NCBI GenBank assembly: GCA_004010935.1
Contig: CP026511.1
Location: forward strand, 1,674,001 to 1,738,000
Direction of reading: 5' to 3'
Length of the DNA stretch: 64,000 nt
From: Pseudomonadaceae bacterium SI-3
Lineage (GTDB): Bacteria; Pseudomonadota; Gammaproteobacteria; Pseudomonadales; Pseudomonadaceae
The notes under the pieces are model-generated. The model saw nothing but the letters and a program-made list of their open reading frames with translations, did not search any database and was not told the origin of the DNA. The position numbers and the translations under genes were made by a program. How positions within the stretch are numbered: position 1 is the stretch's first letter; each line of letters opens with the position of its first letter. Below, in pieces: positions 16,813 to 25,300 of this stretch.

Positions 16813-17733
16813 ATGGGGCTATTTTTCAAACGTCGTAAAGCCACCGCAATGGGGCTGCTGGGTCTTGAGTTCGGGCCGCAAGGCGTCGCGCTCGCGCAAG
16901 TCCAGCGTGCTGACGGCGAGACGCCACAGTTGCTGCGTTGCGACTACCTTGAGGGTCAGCCGGAGGCGCAAGCCGAATTGCTCAAGCAAGCCGTTGCCGA
17001 GCATGGCCTCAGCGGTATGTCGGTCAATCTCCTGCTGCACCCTTCGGCTTATCAGATGTTCCTGCTGGAAGCGCCAGAGGTACCGGCTGAAGAGCTGCGT
17101 GACGCCATGCGTTGGCGCGTCAAGGATTTGCTCAGCGAGCCGCTTGAAGACGTTGTCATTGATTGCTTTAGCCTTCCGGAGGACGCTTATCGTGGCCGCA
17201 CGCGCATGGTCTATTGCGTGGTGCTCAAAAAGTCCCGGATGAATGAGTTTCGCTCACTCGTCCAGCATGCCGGCCTGACCTTGGCAAGCATCGACATCAC
17301 TGAAATGTCCTTTCGCAACCTCGGGCTGCTGGCCGGTGCCGATGCCATCAATTTGGCGCTGTTGCGCCTACGTACCAGCGAAGGCTTGATCTGTGTACAG
17401 AACGGTGCCGATCTGTATATGGCACGGCGTATCGAACACGGTCTGGCACGTGCCGAGCAGGATCTGTCCAGCATGACCCTGGAGATCCAGCGCTCGCTCG
17501 ACTACTACGAAAGTCAGTTGGGCAAAGGCTATATCAGCCGCCTGTTGCTGTTGCCGATGAAACAGGACGGTGAGCGGACCCATCAGGCGCTGGCGGCCGG
17601 GCTGGCAGTCAATCTGCAACGGCTGGATTTGCGTGAGCTGTTCCCGGGTCAGCCGGCCAGTGACCTCACCGAATCGAGCCAGGCCTTCTGTATCGGCGCT
17701 GTCGGTGCCGCCCTGCGTCAGGATGCTTGCTGA
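16813..17733 (+). CDS. mshI: MSHA biogenesis protein MshI (PilM-like)
   Basis: 306 residues, actin-like PilM family. In type IV pili PilM docks on the inner face of the membrane and links the PilN/PilO platform to the ATPase. The N-terminus MGLFFKRRKATAMGLLGLEFGPQGVALAQV contains the phosphate-1-like strand-turn. Mid regions (WRVKDLLSEPLEDVVIDCF, ITEMSFRNLGLL) match MshI architecture. The ATG at 16813 lies 11 bases after AGGAG; an in-frame GTG at 16801 would overlap that ribosome-binding site. First gene of a run of closely packed msh genes. Its stop shares a base with the next start (TGATG). Confidence 0.87.
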   Translation: MGLFFKRRKATAMGLLGLEFGPQGVALAQVQRADGETPQLLRCDYLEGQPEAQAELLKQAVAEHGLSGMSVNLLLHPSAYQMFLLEAPEVPAEELRDAMRWRVKDLLSEPLEDVVIDCFSLPEDAYRGRTRMVYCVVLKKSRMNEFRSLVQHAGLTLASIDITEMSFRNLGLLAGADAINLALLRLRTSEGLICVQNGADLYMARRIEHGLARAEQDLSSMTLEIQRSLDYYESQLGKGYISRLLLLPMKQDGERTHQALAAGLAVNLQRLDLRELFPGQPASDLTESSQAFCIGAVGAALRQDAC

Positions 17734-18338
17734 TGCAGAACATCAACCTCTATCAACGCGAACGCCGTAGCGGCGGTGGACCACGCCCCAGGCAGATGCA
17801 GCTGGGCGTCGTGTTGGTTATCGCAGTGCTGGCGATCCATGGCGCATGGCAGGGTTGGAAGCTGCATACCGCCGGCCAAGCTGCCGTACTCGCCGAACAA
17901 CAGGCCGGGCAGGCAGAGGCCAGGCTGGACGTGGTCAAGGCGGATTTTCGCGAGCCGACGCTCGACCCGCGGCTTCCGCTGCAGTTGGCCGAGCGCGAAG
18001 CCGAGAACCGCGAGCTGCAACGACTCGCCGACCACCTCAAATCACTGGATGCGCAGCGCAGCAGCGGCTTCTCGGGGTTGCTGCAGGGCTTGGCTGATCG
18101 CCACCCACCGCAAGGGCTCTGGCTGACCCGGATTCGCCTGCAGGCGGGCGGGGATGAAATGGCACTGCAGGGTCTGACGCAGGATCAGGAACTCCTCCCG
18201 CTTTATTTGCAGAGCTTGGGTCAGAGCAGCGCGTTCAGCGGACGCGAGTTCGCCCGTTTCGATCTTCAGCGCGACGACAGCGATCTGCTGCAGTTTCGCT
18301 TGTCCTCCCAGGCCGTGACGGAGCAGGACGATGAATAA
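17733..18338 (+). CDS. PilN-like MSHA assembly protein (MshI2)
   Basis: 201 residues. A short cytoplasmic N-terminus (MQNINLYQRERR; the INLY motif is what PilN uses to bind PilM) is followed by one membrane helix (residues about 25-42) and a periplasmic coiled-coil plus ferredoxin-like domain. This is the bitopic PilN part of the inner-membrane alignment complex of the MSHA pilus. Start and stop overlap its neighbours (TGATG with mshI, 8 bases with mshJ), indicating coupled translation. Confidence 0.82.
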   Translation: MQNINLYQRERRSGGGPRPRQMQLGVVLVIAVLAIHGAWQGWKLHTAGQAAVLAEQQAGQAEARLDVVKADFREPTLDPRLPLQLAEREAENRELQRLADHLKSLDAQRSSGFSGLLQGLADRHPPQGLWLTRIRLQAGGDEMALQGLTQDQELLPLYLQSLGQSSAFSGREFARFDLQRDDSDLLQFRLSSQAVTEQDDE

Positions 18339-18996
18339 GCTCATCCAGCACTGGCATGGACTGGCGCCGCGCGAGCAATGGCTGACCTACGGTGTGGGGC
18401 TGTCGCTGCTGATCATGCTCTACGTATTGTTGATCGCCGAGCCGCTGGGTCTGCGCATTGCCGCCGAAACCAGTCGGCAACAGGCTGCGCACGCCCGTCT
18501 TCTCGCGGCTGAGAGCAGCCTGCTGGAAATTCAGGCCAAGCTTGCGGCCGATCCGAACCTGAGCTACCGGCAGGCACTGGCGGCCGCACAGGTCAGCCAT
18601 AACGAGCTGCTGCAACGTATCGACTTGGAAACCAGCACCCTGGTATCGCCGACCCGGATGAAGGGGCTGCTGCAGGATCTGTTGCGTAACCAGACCCAGC
18701 TCAAACTGGTCGCCCTTGAAAGTTCGAGCGGGCCGCTCGCGGTGCCCGCTGCGGCAACGGCTGAGGGCAAGGAGCAAAAGACGCCACCGGTGGTGTTCTA
18801 TCGCCATGGCCTGCGTCTGACCCTCGAAGGCGGCTATTTCGACCTACTGGCCTATCTCAACGCCGTCCAGGCGAGTGGCTGGCGCTTGCATTGGGACAGC
18901 CTGAACTACGAAGTCGGTGAGGAGGGCGCGGGCCGGGCTCGCGTCACCCTCGACTTGCATACCTTGAGTCGCGATGCGGGGTGGGTTGGTGTTTAG
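18331..18996 (+). CDS. mshJ: MSHA biogenesis protein MshJ (PilO-like)
   Basis: 221 residues. A cytoplasmic N-terminus (MNKLIQHWHGLAPREQWL), one membrane helix at about 25-45, then a coiled coil and a PilO-type periplasmic domain. It would pair with the PilN-like protein to form the periplasmic alignment complex connecting the motor to the secretin. Overlaps the upstream gene by 8 bases and mshK by 23. Confidence 0.85.
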   Translation: MNKLIQHWHGLAPREQWLTYGVGLSLLIMLYVLLIAEPLGLRIAAETSRQQAAHARLLAAESSLLEIQAKLAADPNLSYRQALAAAQVSHNELLQRIDLETSTLVSPTRMKGLLQDLLRNQTQLKLVALESSSGPLAVPAAATAEGKEQKTPPVVFYRHGLRLTLEGGYFDLLAYLNAVQASGWRLHWDSLNYEVGEEGAGRARVTLDLHTLSRDAGWVGV

Positions 18997-19321
18997 AACT
19001 GCGATCAAACTTCTCTGCCTGGCTTCGCTGTTCGGCGCCGCGCCTGTTGTCGCGCTGGATCCCACGCAACCGCCGGCCGGGCGGGCGGCTGGTGATGCGC
19101 CGGTAGACGCGGCTGCCAGCTTGCACCTGCAGGCGATCCTGCGTGGCCCCGGGCGTGCCAGCGCCGTGATCAACGGAAACAGCCTGCAGGTCGGTGACCG
19201 CGTGGGAGATGCCCGCATCCTTGCAATTCACCGGCACGCCGTCGTCATTGATCGCCAAGGTCAGCAGCAAGAACTGCACCTCAGCGCCCCCATCATCCAA
19301 ACGAGCCGTACCCAGCCATGA
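18974..19321 (+). CDS. mshK: MSHA biogenesis protein MshK (PilP-like)
   Basis: 115 residues. A Sec signal (KLLCLASLFGAAPVVA) is followed by LDPTQPP, the characteristic start of mature MshK, and a small beta-rich domain (LQAILRGPGRASAVINGNSLQVGDRV) like the PilP/GspC homology region that contacts the secretin. The ATG at 18974 overlaps mshJ. A TTG at 18986 or GTG at 18989 would remove the overlap and sits after a GGGGTGGG, so the exact start is uncertain. Its TGA overlaps the mshL ATG. Confidence 0.82.
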   Translation: MRGGLVFRTAIKLLCLASLFGAAPVVALDPTQPPAGRAAGDAPVDAAASLHLQAILRGPGRASAVINGNSLQVGDRVGDARILAIHRHAVVIDRQGQQQELHLSAPIIQTSRTQP

Positions 19322-20916
19322 TGCCGACCCAGATGTCTCGCTTCGGCGTGTTGAGCCTGATCTGCCTGCTTTCTGCCTGTCAGACCTTCGAAGACGGCGA
19401 TCAACGTCTGTACGAGCAGAGCAACCGCCTGTTCGAGGAAAGCCTGGAACAGAACCAGCTGAAGGTGGTTCCGCCAGTTTCGGTGCAGGCGGGACTGATC
19501 CCACCTTTGGCAGCCGACAAGCTCGTCGTCTCGGGGCCTCGTTTCGACGTGGCCGTAAGCGACATGCCGGCCCGCGAGTTTTTCCTCAGCCTGATGAACA
19601 GTGCCGGGGAAAATCTGCTGGTGCACCCCGGCGTGACCGGCAACGTAACCTTCAGCCTGCGTAACGTCACCCTCGAAGAAACCCTGGCGGCGGTCCGGGA
19701 TAGCTACGGCTATGACTACCAGCGTACCGCCTACGGCTATCAGATCCAGCCGAACGAGGCGATTACCCGCACCTACGATCTCGACTACCTGAACGTCCAG
19801 CGCCAGGGTATGACCGACACCCGTGTAAGCTCGGGCCAGGTCACCAGCAGCGATAGCACCGGCGTCGGCGCGGCAGGCACCACGACCAGCAGTACCTCCT
19901 CGACGGTGAATGCCAGCCAGTTGCTGACCACCAGCAACGTGGACTTCTGGAGCGAAGTGCGAGCCGTGATCGAGATGATGATCGGCGGCGAAGAAGGCAA
20001 TCAGGTCGTCGTGAATCCGCAAAGCGGATTGCTTGTGGTGCGAGCCTCCAGCGCGGATCAGCAGGCTGTAGAGCGCTTTCTGATCCTGGCGCAGCGCAAC
20101 CTGCAACGTCAGGTCATCCTCGAAACCAAGATCCTCGAAGTGAATCTGTCCGATGGCTTTCAGTCCGGTATCAACTGGGCTCAGCTCGGCAGCATGGGTA
20201 ATGCCGATTTCAGCCTCGGCGTGCAGGGCGACGCGCTGAGCGGGCCGAACAGCGTCGGCGGTGTGTTCAGTGCTGCCGTGCAGGTCGGTGATTTCAGCGG
20301 CGTGCTGCAACTGCTGGAGACCCAAGGCGAGGTGCGTGTGCTGTCCAGTCCACGGATTTCTACGCTGAACAACCAGAAGGCGGTCATCAAGGTCGGCACG
20401 GACGAGTTCTTCGTGACCGATGTTTCGACTACCACGACGTCGCTCGTGGGCGGCACCACTGCACCGGATCTGGATATCACCCTGACCCCGTTCTTCTCCG
20501 GCATATCGCTGGATGTCACCCCGCAGATCGATGAGAACGGCCAGGTCACGCTGCACGTGCGCCCGACCGTCAGCCGCGTGCAGGACCAGAACAAGACCAT
20601 CCAGCTGGGCGGCTCGGACAATGTCTTCAATCTGCCGCTGGCGCTCTCGACTACACGTCAGTCCGACTCCATCGTGCGTGCCCGCAGCGGTCAGGTGGTG
20701 GTCATCGGCGGCCTGCTGGAAAACCGCAACACCAATACCGATGCAAACATTCCCTGGGCCTCGAAGCTGCCGATAGTGGGCACGCTGTTTCAGCAACAGC
20801 GCAAAGCCCTGCTGCAGACCGAGCTGGTGATCCTCATGCGGCCACAAGTGGTGGACGACCAGGTCTGGTTGGATGATCTGCGTAAATCCGCCGAATCCTT
20901 CCGGTCGACCAGGTAA
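19318..20916 (+). CDS. mshL: MSHA secretin MshL (outer-membrane pore, lipoprotein)
   Basis: 532 residues. A lipobox LLSAC targets it to the outer membrane. A secretin N-terminal short domain is at about 75-140 (FDVAVSDMPAREFFLSLM, VTGNVTFSLRNVTLEETL). A Ser/Thr-rich linker at about 165-200 is followed by the secretin C-domain (about 270-515), with LQLLETQGEVRVLSSPRIST and the family end VVIGGLLENR...LPIVGTLFQQQRKALLQTELVILMRP. It oligomerises to make the outer-membrane gate for the MSHA pilus. Eight bases separate it from mshM. Confidence 0.92.
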   Translation: MMPTQMSRFGVLSLICLLSACQTFEDGDQRLYEQSNRLFEESLEQNQLKVVPPVSVQAGLIPPLAADKLVVSGPRFDVAVSDMPAREFFLSLMNSAGENLLVHPGVTGNVTFSLRNVTLEETLAAVRDSYGYDYQRTAYGYQIQPNEAITRTYDLDYLNVQRQGMTDTRVSSGQVTSSDSTGVGAAGTTTSSTSSTVNASQLLTTSNVDFWSEVRAVIEMMIGGEEGNQVVVNPQSGLLVVRASSADQQAVERFLILAQRNLQRQVILETKILEVNLSDGFQSGINWAQLGSMGNADFSLGVQGDALSGPNSVGGVFSAAVQVGDFSGVLQLLETQGEVRVLSSPRISTLNNQKAVIKVGTDEFFVTDVSTTTTSLVGGTTAPDLDITLTPFFSGISLDVTPQIDENGQVTLHVRPTVSRVQDQNKTIQLGGSDNVFNLPLALSTTRQSDSIVRARSGQVVVIGGLLENRNTNTDANIPWASKLPIVGTLFQQQRKALLQTELVILMRPQVVDDQVWLDDLRKSAESFRSTR

Positions 20917-20924
20917 CCGCCGGT

Positions 20925-21857
20925 ATGTACGAAGCATTTTTCGGCCTGCGCGAGAAGCCATTCGCGCTGACACCGAACACAGGCTTCATGGTTCAGCTGG
21001 CGCCGTATCAGGCCTGCCTCAATCTGCTGCGCGTGGCGCTGGGTGAGGGCGAGGGCTTCATCAAGGTCACCGGCGAAGTGGGCACGGGCAAGACGCTGCT
21101 CTGTCGCGCGCTGCTCAACGAACTGGACGCCGCTCACTACCAGGTCGCCTGGTTGCCGAATCCGACGTTGACGCCAATGGCCTTGCGCCAGGCCCTAGCG
21201 CACGAACTGCATATTGCCGAGGCGAGCGAGCTGGACAACCACGGCTTGCTCAACGCCCTCCACGCACGCTTGATCGAGCTGGCCGCGCAGGGCAAGAGCA
21301 CCGTTCTGCTGATCGACGAAGCCCAGGCGCTGCCGACTGCGACGCTGGAAGCCTTGCGGCTGCTGACCAACCTCGAGACCGAACACAACAAGCTGTTGCA
21401 GGTGGTGCTGTTCGGTCAGCCGGAACTGGACGCGACCCTGGCCCGCGAAGACTTTCGTCAGCTGCGTCAACGCATCACCTTTTCCTACAGCCTTCGCCCG
21501 CTGGATGTGAGCGATGCTACGCGCTACCTGCAGGAACGCCTGGCCGTGGCGGGCTATCGGGGCGAGCCGCTGTTCAAGCCTGCGGCGGTACGTTTGCTGG
21601 TGCGAGGCAGTGGCGGAATTCCGAGGTTGCTCAACATCCTGGCGAACAAATGCCTGATGGTGGCGTTCGGTGAAGGGGCTCGTCAGGTCTTGGCGCGGCA
21701 TGTGCGCCGGGCGTTGGACGATACCGAAGGTACGAAGCCGTTCTGGCGAAACACCTCACGTCTTTTCGGCTGGAAGATGACCGCTGGGTGCCTGTCGCTG
21801 GCACTGATCGCCGGTGCCTGGCCATGGCTGGCGCAACTCACCGAGGTGCTGCCGTGA
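20925..21857 (+). CDS. mshM: MSHA biogenesis ATPase MshM (ExeA-like AAA)
   Basis: 310 residues. The N-terminus MYEAFFGLREKPFALTP is the standard ExeA/GspA-type start. Walker A is GEVGTGKT (about residue 50), Walker B is VLLIDEAQALP (about 128), sensor/arginine regions follow (FGQPELDATLAREDFRQLRQRITF), and a single C-terminal membrane segment is at about 285-300. It probably helps secretin insertion or peptidoglycan passage by analogy with ExeA. Its last bases overlap the GTG start of mshN (GTGA). Confidence 0.88.
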   Translation: MYEAFFGLREKPFALTPNTGFMVQLAPYQACLNLLRVALGEGEGFIKVTGEVGTGKTLLCRALLNELDAAHYQVAWLPNPTLTPMALRQALAHELHIAEASELDNHGLLNALHARLIELAAQGKSTVLLIDEAQALPTATLEALRLLTNLETEHNKLLQVVLFGQPELDATLAREDFRQLRQRITFSYSLRPLDVSDATRYLQERLAVAGYRGEPLFKPAAVRLLVRGSGGIPRLLNILANKCLMVAFGEGARQVLARHVRRALDDTEGTKPFWRNTSRLFGWKMTAGCLSLALIAGAWPWLAQLTEVLP

Positions 21858-23260
21858 GCCTGGTCAACGACATGCTGCGGGATCTTGAGGCGCGCCGCGC
21901 CGCGCCGGCCGAACGTGAGCAGCTGGGTAGCCTTTATGCCGTGGACGAAGCCGCTGCGAAACGGCGTGAGGGCTATGGGCGCTTGCGTCGCGGGTTGCTG
22001 ATCGTTGCCGCAATCGGGGTGCTGGCCGTTGCGCTTTTCCTGCTCTCTGGGCGCCTGCAACCGGCCGCGCAGCCCTTGGCTGCGGTGCCTGTCGCTGTCC
22101 CGCCACCGGTCGAAGAAGTTGCGCCGACGCCAGAGCCTGTCGCGCTGACGCGACTGCTGGAGGTGTTGCCACAGAACGATGGGCGGCGTTTCGTCCTGCA
22201 GCTGCTGCTCGATCAATCCGTCAGCTACCAGCGAATCGATACGAACGGCTCGGTCAGCTTCCGCCTCAGCGATGTGCAGTTCAAGGGCGAGGCCCGCACC
22301 GGGCGCATCGAGAAAGAAGGGCAGACGCTGTCTTGGCGCGTCGAGGCGCAGGACGGCGACGTTAATGTGCTGATCATCGGTTTCGGTGATCAGCTGAACG
22401 TAGCTGATCGCCTCGAATCGATCGGTGATCGTTCGCAGCTATGGTTGGACGTGTCGTTTGGCAGTGCGGCTGATGCCGACCCGCAGACTGAATCTATGCC
22501 GGTTGCCGAGTCGCCGGATATGGACGATGCCCAATTGCCGGACTGGGTGACCCGTGACGTCGAGCCGGCTGAGACGCTCAACGAGCCGGCCCCCGCCAAA
22601 ACGACACTTGAGCCCAAGGCCGTGCCCCGTGCTGCGGTTGCCGCAGAGCCCGTTGTTCCCGCAGGCGCTGGAAATATCACGATCGGTGCGCATCAGCCCG
22701 ATGCACTGGCGCAGGCCCGCGACGCGCTGAGTCGGGGTGATCACCTATCGGCTATTCGGCAGCTGCAGGCACTGCACCAGGCACAACCGGACAGCGCAGA
22801 GATCAGCCGCTGGCTGGCTCGTGCCTACCTCGGCGCGGGCGATACCGCCGCGTTGCTGAAGTGGCTGCCGGCTCAGCTGCAGGCCCGCCCGTTCGATGCC
22901 GAGCTGCGTGAGCTGCTCGCGCGCGGCCAGTTGCAACTCGGCGATCAAGGCGCCGCCATCGCGACGTTGCAGCAGAACGCGCCGGCACTGCAGCGCAACA
23001 CCGCCTATCACGCCTTGCTTGCTGCGCTGTACCAACAGGTCGGCGATTGGTCCGCAAGCGCTGCGACCTACCGTCAGCTAACCGCTATTCAACCAGGGCA
23101 GGGCGCATGGCAGCTCGGCCTGGCCATCGCGCTGGAGCAACTCGATCAGCCGGCACAGGCCGGTCGGCATTATCGCCAGGCATTGCAAGGGCAGGGCCTG
23201 GATGAAAGCGCGCGTCAGTTCGCCACTGAACGTGCCGGTTCCCTCGGAGGGACGCAATGA
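21854..23260 (+). CDS. mshN: MSHA biogenesis protein MshN (TPR protein)
   Basis: 468 residues. It starts at a GTG overlapping the mshM stop (MSLVNDMLRDLEARR). One membrane helix at about 42-60 is followed by a periplasmic AMIN-like beta domain (about 95-200), a Pro/Ala/Glu-rich linker and three or four C-terminal tetratricopeptide repeats (about 275-460, ALAQARDALSRGDHLSAI, WLARAYLGAGDTAALLKWL). It probably scaffolds the secretin-platform complex. Its TGA overlaps the ATG of mshE. Confidence 0.87.
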   Translation: MSLVNDMLRDLEARRAAPAEREQLGSLYAVDEAAAKRREGYGRLRRGLLIVAAIGVLAVALFLLSGRLQPAAQPLAAVPVAVPPPVEEVAPTPEPVALTRLLEVLPQNDGRRFVLQLLLDQSVSYQRIDTNGSVSFRLSDVQFKGEARTGRIEKEGQTLSWRVEAQDGDVNVLIIGFGDQLNVADRLESIGDRSQLWLDVSFGSAADADPQTESMPVAESPDMDDAQLPDWVTRDVEPAETLNEPAPAKTTLEPKAVPRAAVAAEPVVPAGAGNITIGAHQPDALAQARDALSRGDHLSAIRQLQALHQAQPDSAEISRWLARAYLGAGDTAALLKWLPAQLQARPFDAELRELLARGQLQLGDQGAAIATLQQNAPALQRNTAYHALLAALYQQVGDWSASAATYRQLTAIQPGQGAWQLGLAIALEQLDQPAQAGRHYRQALQGQGLDESARQFATERAGSLGGTQ

Positions 23261-24981
23261 CTCAGGACATCCGCCAGCGCAAGATTCGCCTCGGCGACCT
23301 CCTGGTCCAGGCCGGGCTGATCAGTGACGCTCAGTTGCAGCTCGCATTGCAGGACCAGAAGCGGACCGGCTCTAAGCTCGGCCGCACGGTACTGGATCTC
23401 GGTTTTATCGATGAAGGACGCCTGCTTCGGGCGCTTTCCGAGCAGTTGCAGATCCCCTTCGTCGAGCTCAAACACTACAAGTTCGACAATCAGCTGACCC
23501 AGAGCCTGCCCGAGGCAATGGCACGGCGTTTCCGCGTCATCGTGCTGTCGCGCCAGGCTGAGGGTCTGCTGGTCGGCATGACCGATCCACTCGACCTCTT
23601 CGCCCAGGACGAAATGGAGCGTTTGCTGGGCAAACGAGTATTCCCAGCGGTGGTTCGTGAAAGCGAGCTGCTGGGCGCCCTCGATCAGCTCTACCGGCGC
23701 ACCAGCGAAATCGCCTCGCTGGCCGGTGAGCTGGAAGGCGAACTGGAAGACAGCGATTTCGACTTGTCGCGCCTCGGTGCCGAGAGCAACAGCGACGCGC
23801 CCGTGGTGCGGCTGTTGCAGACGCTGTTCGAAGATGCCGTGCAGATGAAAGCCTCCGACATTCATATCGAACCCGACGAAGGCGTGGTGCGGATCCGTCA
23901 GCGCATCGACGGTGTACTCAACGAGCAGGTGATGAAAGAGCACCGCGTCGCGTCGGCGCTGGTCATGCGCTTGAAGATCATGTCCGGCCTGGACATCTCC
24001 GAGAAGCGTTTGCCGCAGGATGGTCGCTTCAATATCCGGGTGAAGGGCCGCAACATTGATGTGCGTGTGTCGACGATGCCGGTGCAGTTCGGCGAATCGG
24101 TGGTGATGCGCTTGCTCGACCAGAGCGGGGCGATGTTCCAGCTCGACGGCACCGGCATGCCGGCGGCGATGCTTGAGCGCTTCCGTCGACTGTTACAACG
24201 TCCTCACGGCATGGTGCTGGTCACCGGGCCGACCGGCTCGGGTAAAACCACCACGCTCTACGCGGGACTTTCCGAGCTGAACAGCCCCGAGAAGAAGATC
24301 ATCACCGTGGAAGATCCGGTGGAATACCGCCTGCCGCGGGTCAATCAGGTGCAGGTCAATGCCAAGATCGAGCTGACCTTTGCGCGCGTATTGCGAGCTG
24401 CGCTGCGTCAGGACCCGGACATCGTGCTGGTCGGCGAGATCCGCGATCAGGAGACCGCCGAGATCGGCCTGCGTGCAGCGTTGACCGGTCACCTGGTGCT
24501 GTCGACGTTGCACACCAACGACGCCCTGACCTCTGCCATGCGCCTCATCGACATGGGCGTGGAGCCCTTCCTCGTCGCCACGGCGCTGAACGCGGTGCTG
24601 GCCCAGCGCCTCATTCGTCGCGTCTGTGAAAACTGCCAGGAAGAGCACCAGCCGGATCCGCGTCAGCTGGTCTGGCTTGAAACGCTGCACGGCGGGTCGC
24701 TGGCCGACAAGCGTTTCCGTCGCGGCAGCGGCTGCCACCAGTGCCACAACAGTGGTTACAGCGGCCGGATCGGTGTCTACGAGTTGCTCGAACTCGACGA
24801 ACCGATGATCGCCGCGCTGCGCCGTGGTGATCCGCAAGGCTTCGCCGAAGCCGCACGCAAGCAACCGCATTACCGGCCGCTGGCCGAATGTGCATTGGAT
24901 TACGCCATTGCTGGCATCACCAGCGTGGATGAAGTGCTCAAGGTGTGCGCCACCCTGGCGGATGACGAGGTGACGGTGTGA
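23257..24981 (+). CDS. mshE: MSHA pilus extension ATPase MshE with c-di-GMP-binding N-domain
   Basis: 574 residues, GspE/PilB-type hexameric ATPase that powers pilus assembly. Residues about 8-60 carry the MshEN c-di-GMP binding pattern in two tandem copies: RLGDLLVQAGLISDAQLQLAL then KLGRTVLDLGFIDEGRLLRAL, each with the LG pair and spaced leucines. The motor domain has Walker A GPTGSGKTT (about 327), the Asp box DIHIEPDEG, and Walker B/His boxes EIRDQETAEIG and STLHTND. A zinc-type tetracysteine motif (CENC about 458, CHQC about 493) follows. Control of pilus extension by c-di-GMP is established for MshE homologues and inferred here. Confidence 0.93.
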   Translation: MTQDIRQRKIRLGDLLVQAGLISDAQLQLALQDQKRTGSKLGRTVLDLGFIDEGRLLRALSEQLQIPFVELKHYKFDNQLTQSLPEAMARRFRVIVLSRQAEGLLVGMTDPLDLFAQDEMERLLGKRVFPAVVRESELLGALDQLYRRTSEIASLAGELEGELEDSDFDLSRLGAESNSDAPVVRLLQTLFEDAVQMKASDIHIEPDEGVVRIRQRIDGVLNEQVMKEHRVASALVMRLKIMSGLDISEKRLPQDGRFNIRVKGRNIDVRVSTMPVQFGESVVMRLLDQSGAMFQLDGTGMPAAMLERFRRLLQRPHGMVLVTGPTGSGKTTTLYAGLSELNSPEKKIITVEDPVEYRLPRVNQVQVNAKIELTFARVLRAALRQDPDIVLVGEIRDQETAEIGLRAALTGHLVLSTLHTNDALTSAMRLIDMGVEPFLVATALNAVLAQRLIRRVCENCQEEHQPDPRQLVWLETLHGGSLADKRFRRGSGCHQCHNSGYSGRIGVYELLELDEPMIAALRRGDPQGFAEAARKQPHYRPLAECALDYAIAGITSVDEVLKVCATLADDEVTV

Positions 24982-25300
24982 ACGCCCGGGCTGCGCCACG
25001 CCGCTACACCGCTACAGTAGGAGCCAGCTTGCTGGCGACCCATGAGCGCGCTGCGGCTAATCACGTTCGTGAGCACGCTCGCGCCTATGGACGCATGCAA
25101 GGCATAGGCGAACCGACCATGACGCACGCGCAACCTGTAGGAGCCAGCTTGCTGGCGAGCCATGAGCGCAGGGCGGCGCATCGCGTCGATGCTTGCTGGC
25201 ATGCGTTGTGCTCGTCATCTCAGGCTGGTGAATGCGTCGATGTGTATGCACCTCGGGGCGGGCGGTCCGCGCGGAGCGGTGCGCTGATCGCAAGACTTGG
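24982..25300. repeat. mshE-mshG gap with two direct REP copies
   Basis: 319 bases inside the operon contain two direct copies of a REP-type palindrome, GTAGGAGCCAGCTTGCTGGC, at 25017 and 25137 (120 bases apart). Each is followed by a related CATGAGCGC segment. A further inverted repeat CGCCTATG/CATAGGCG lies between them. There is no supported gene. Elsewhere the adjoining msh genes overlap or nearly touch, so this is probably an insertion. Confidence 0.8.

Noticed and set aside
19261..20973. 570-codon minus-strand frame across mshL
   Set aside because: Antisense shadow of the secretin gene; His/Gln/Arg-rich product without any domain.
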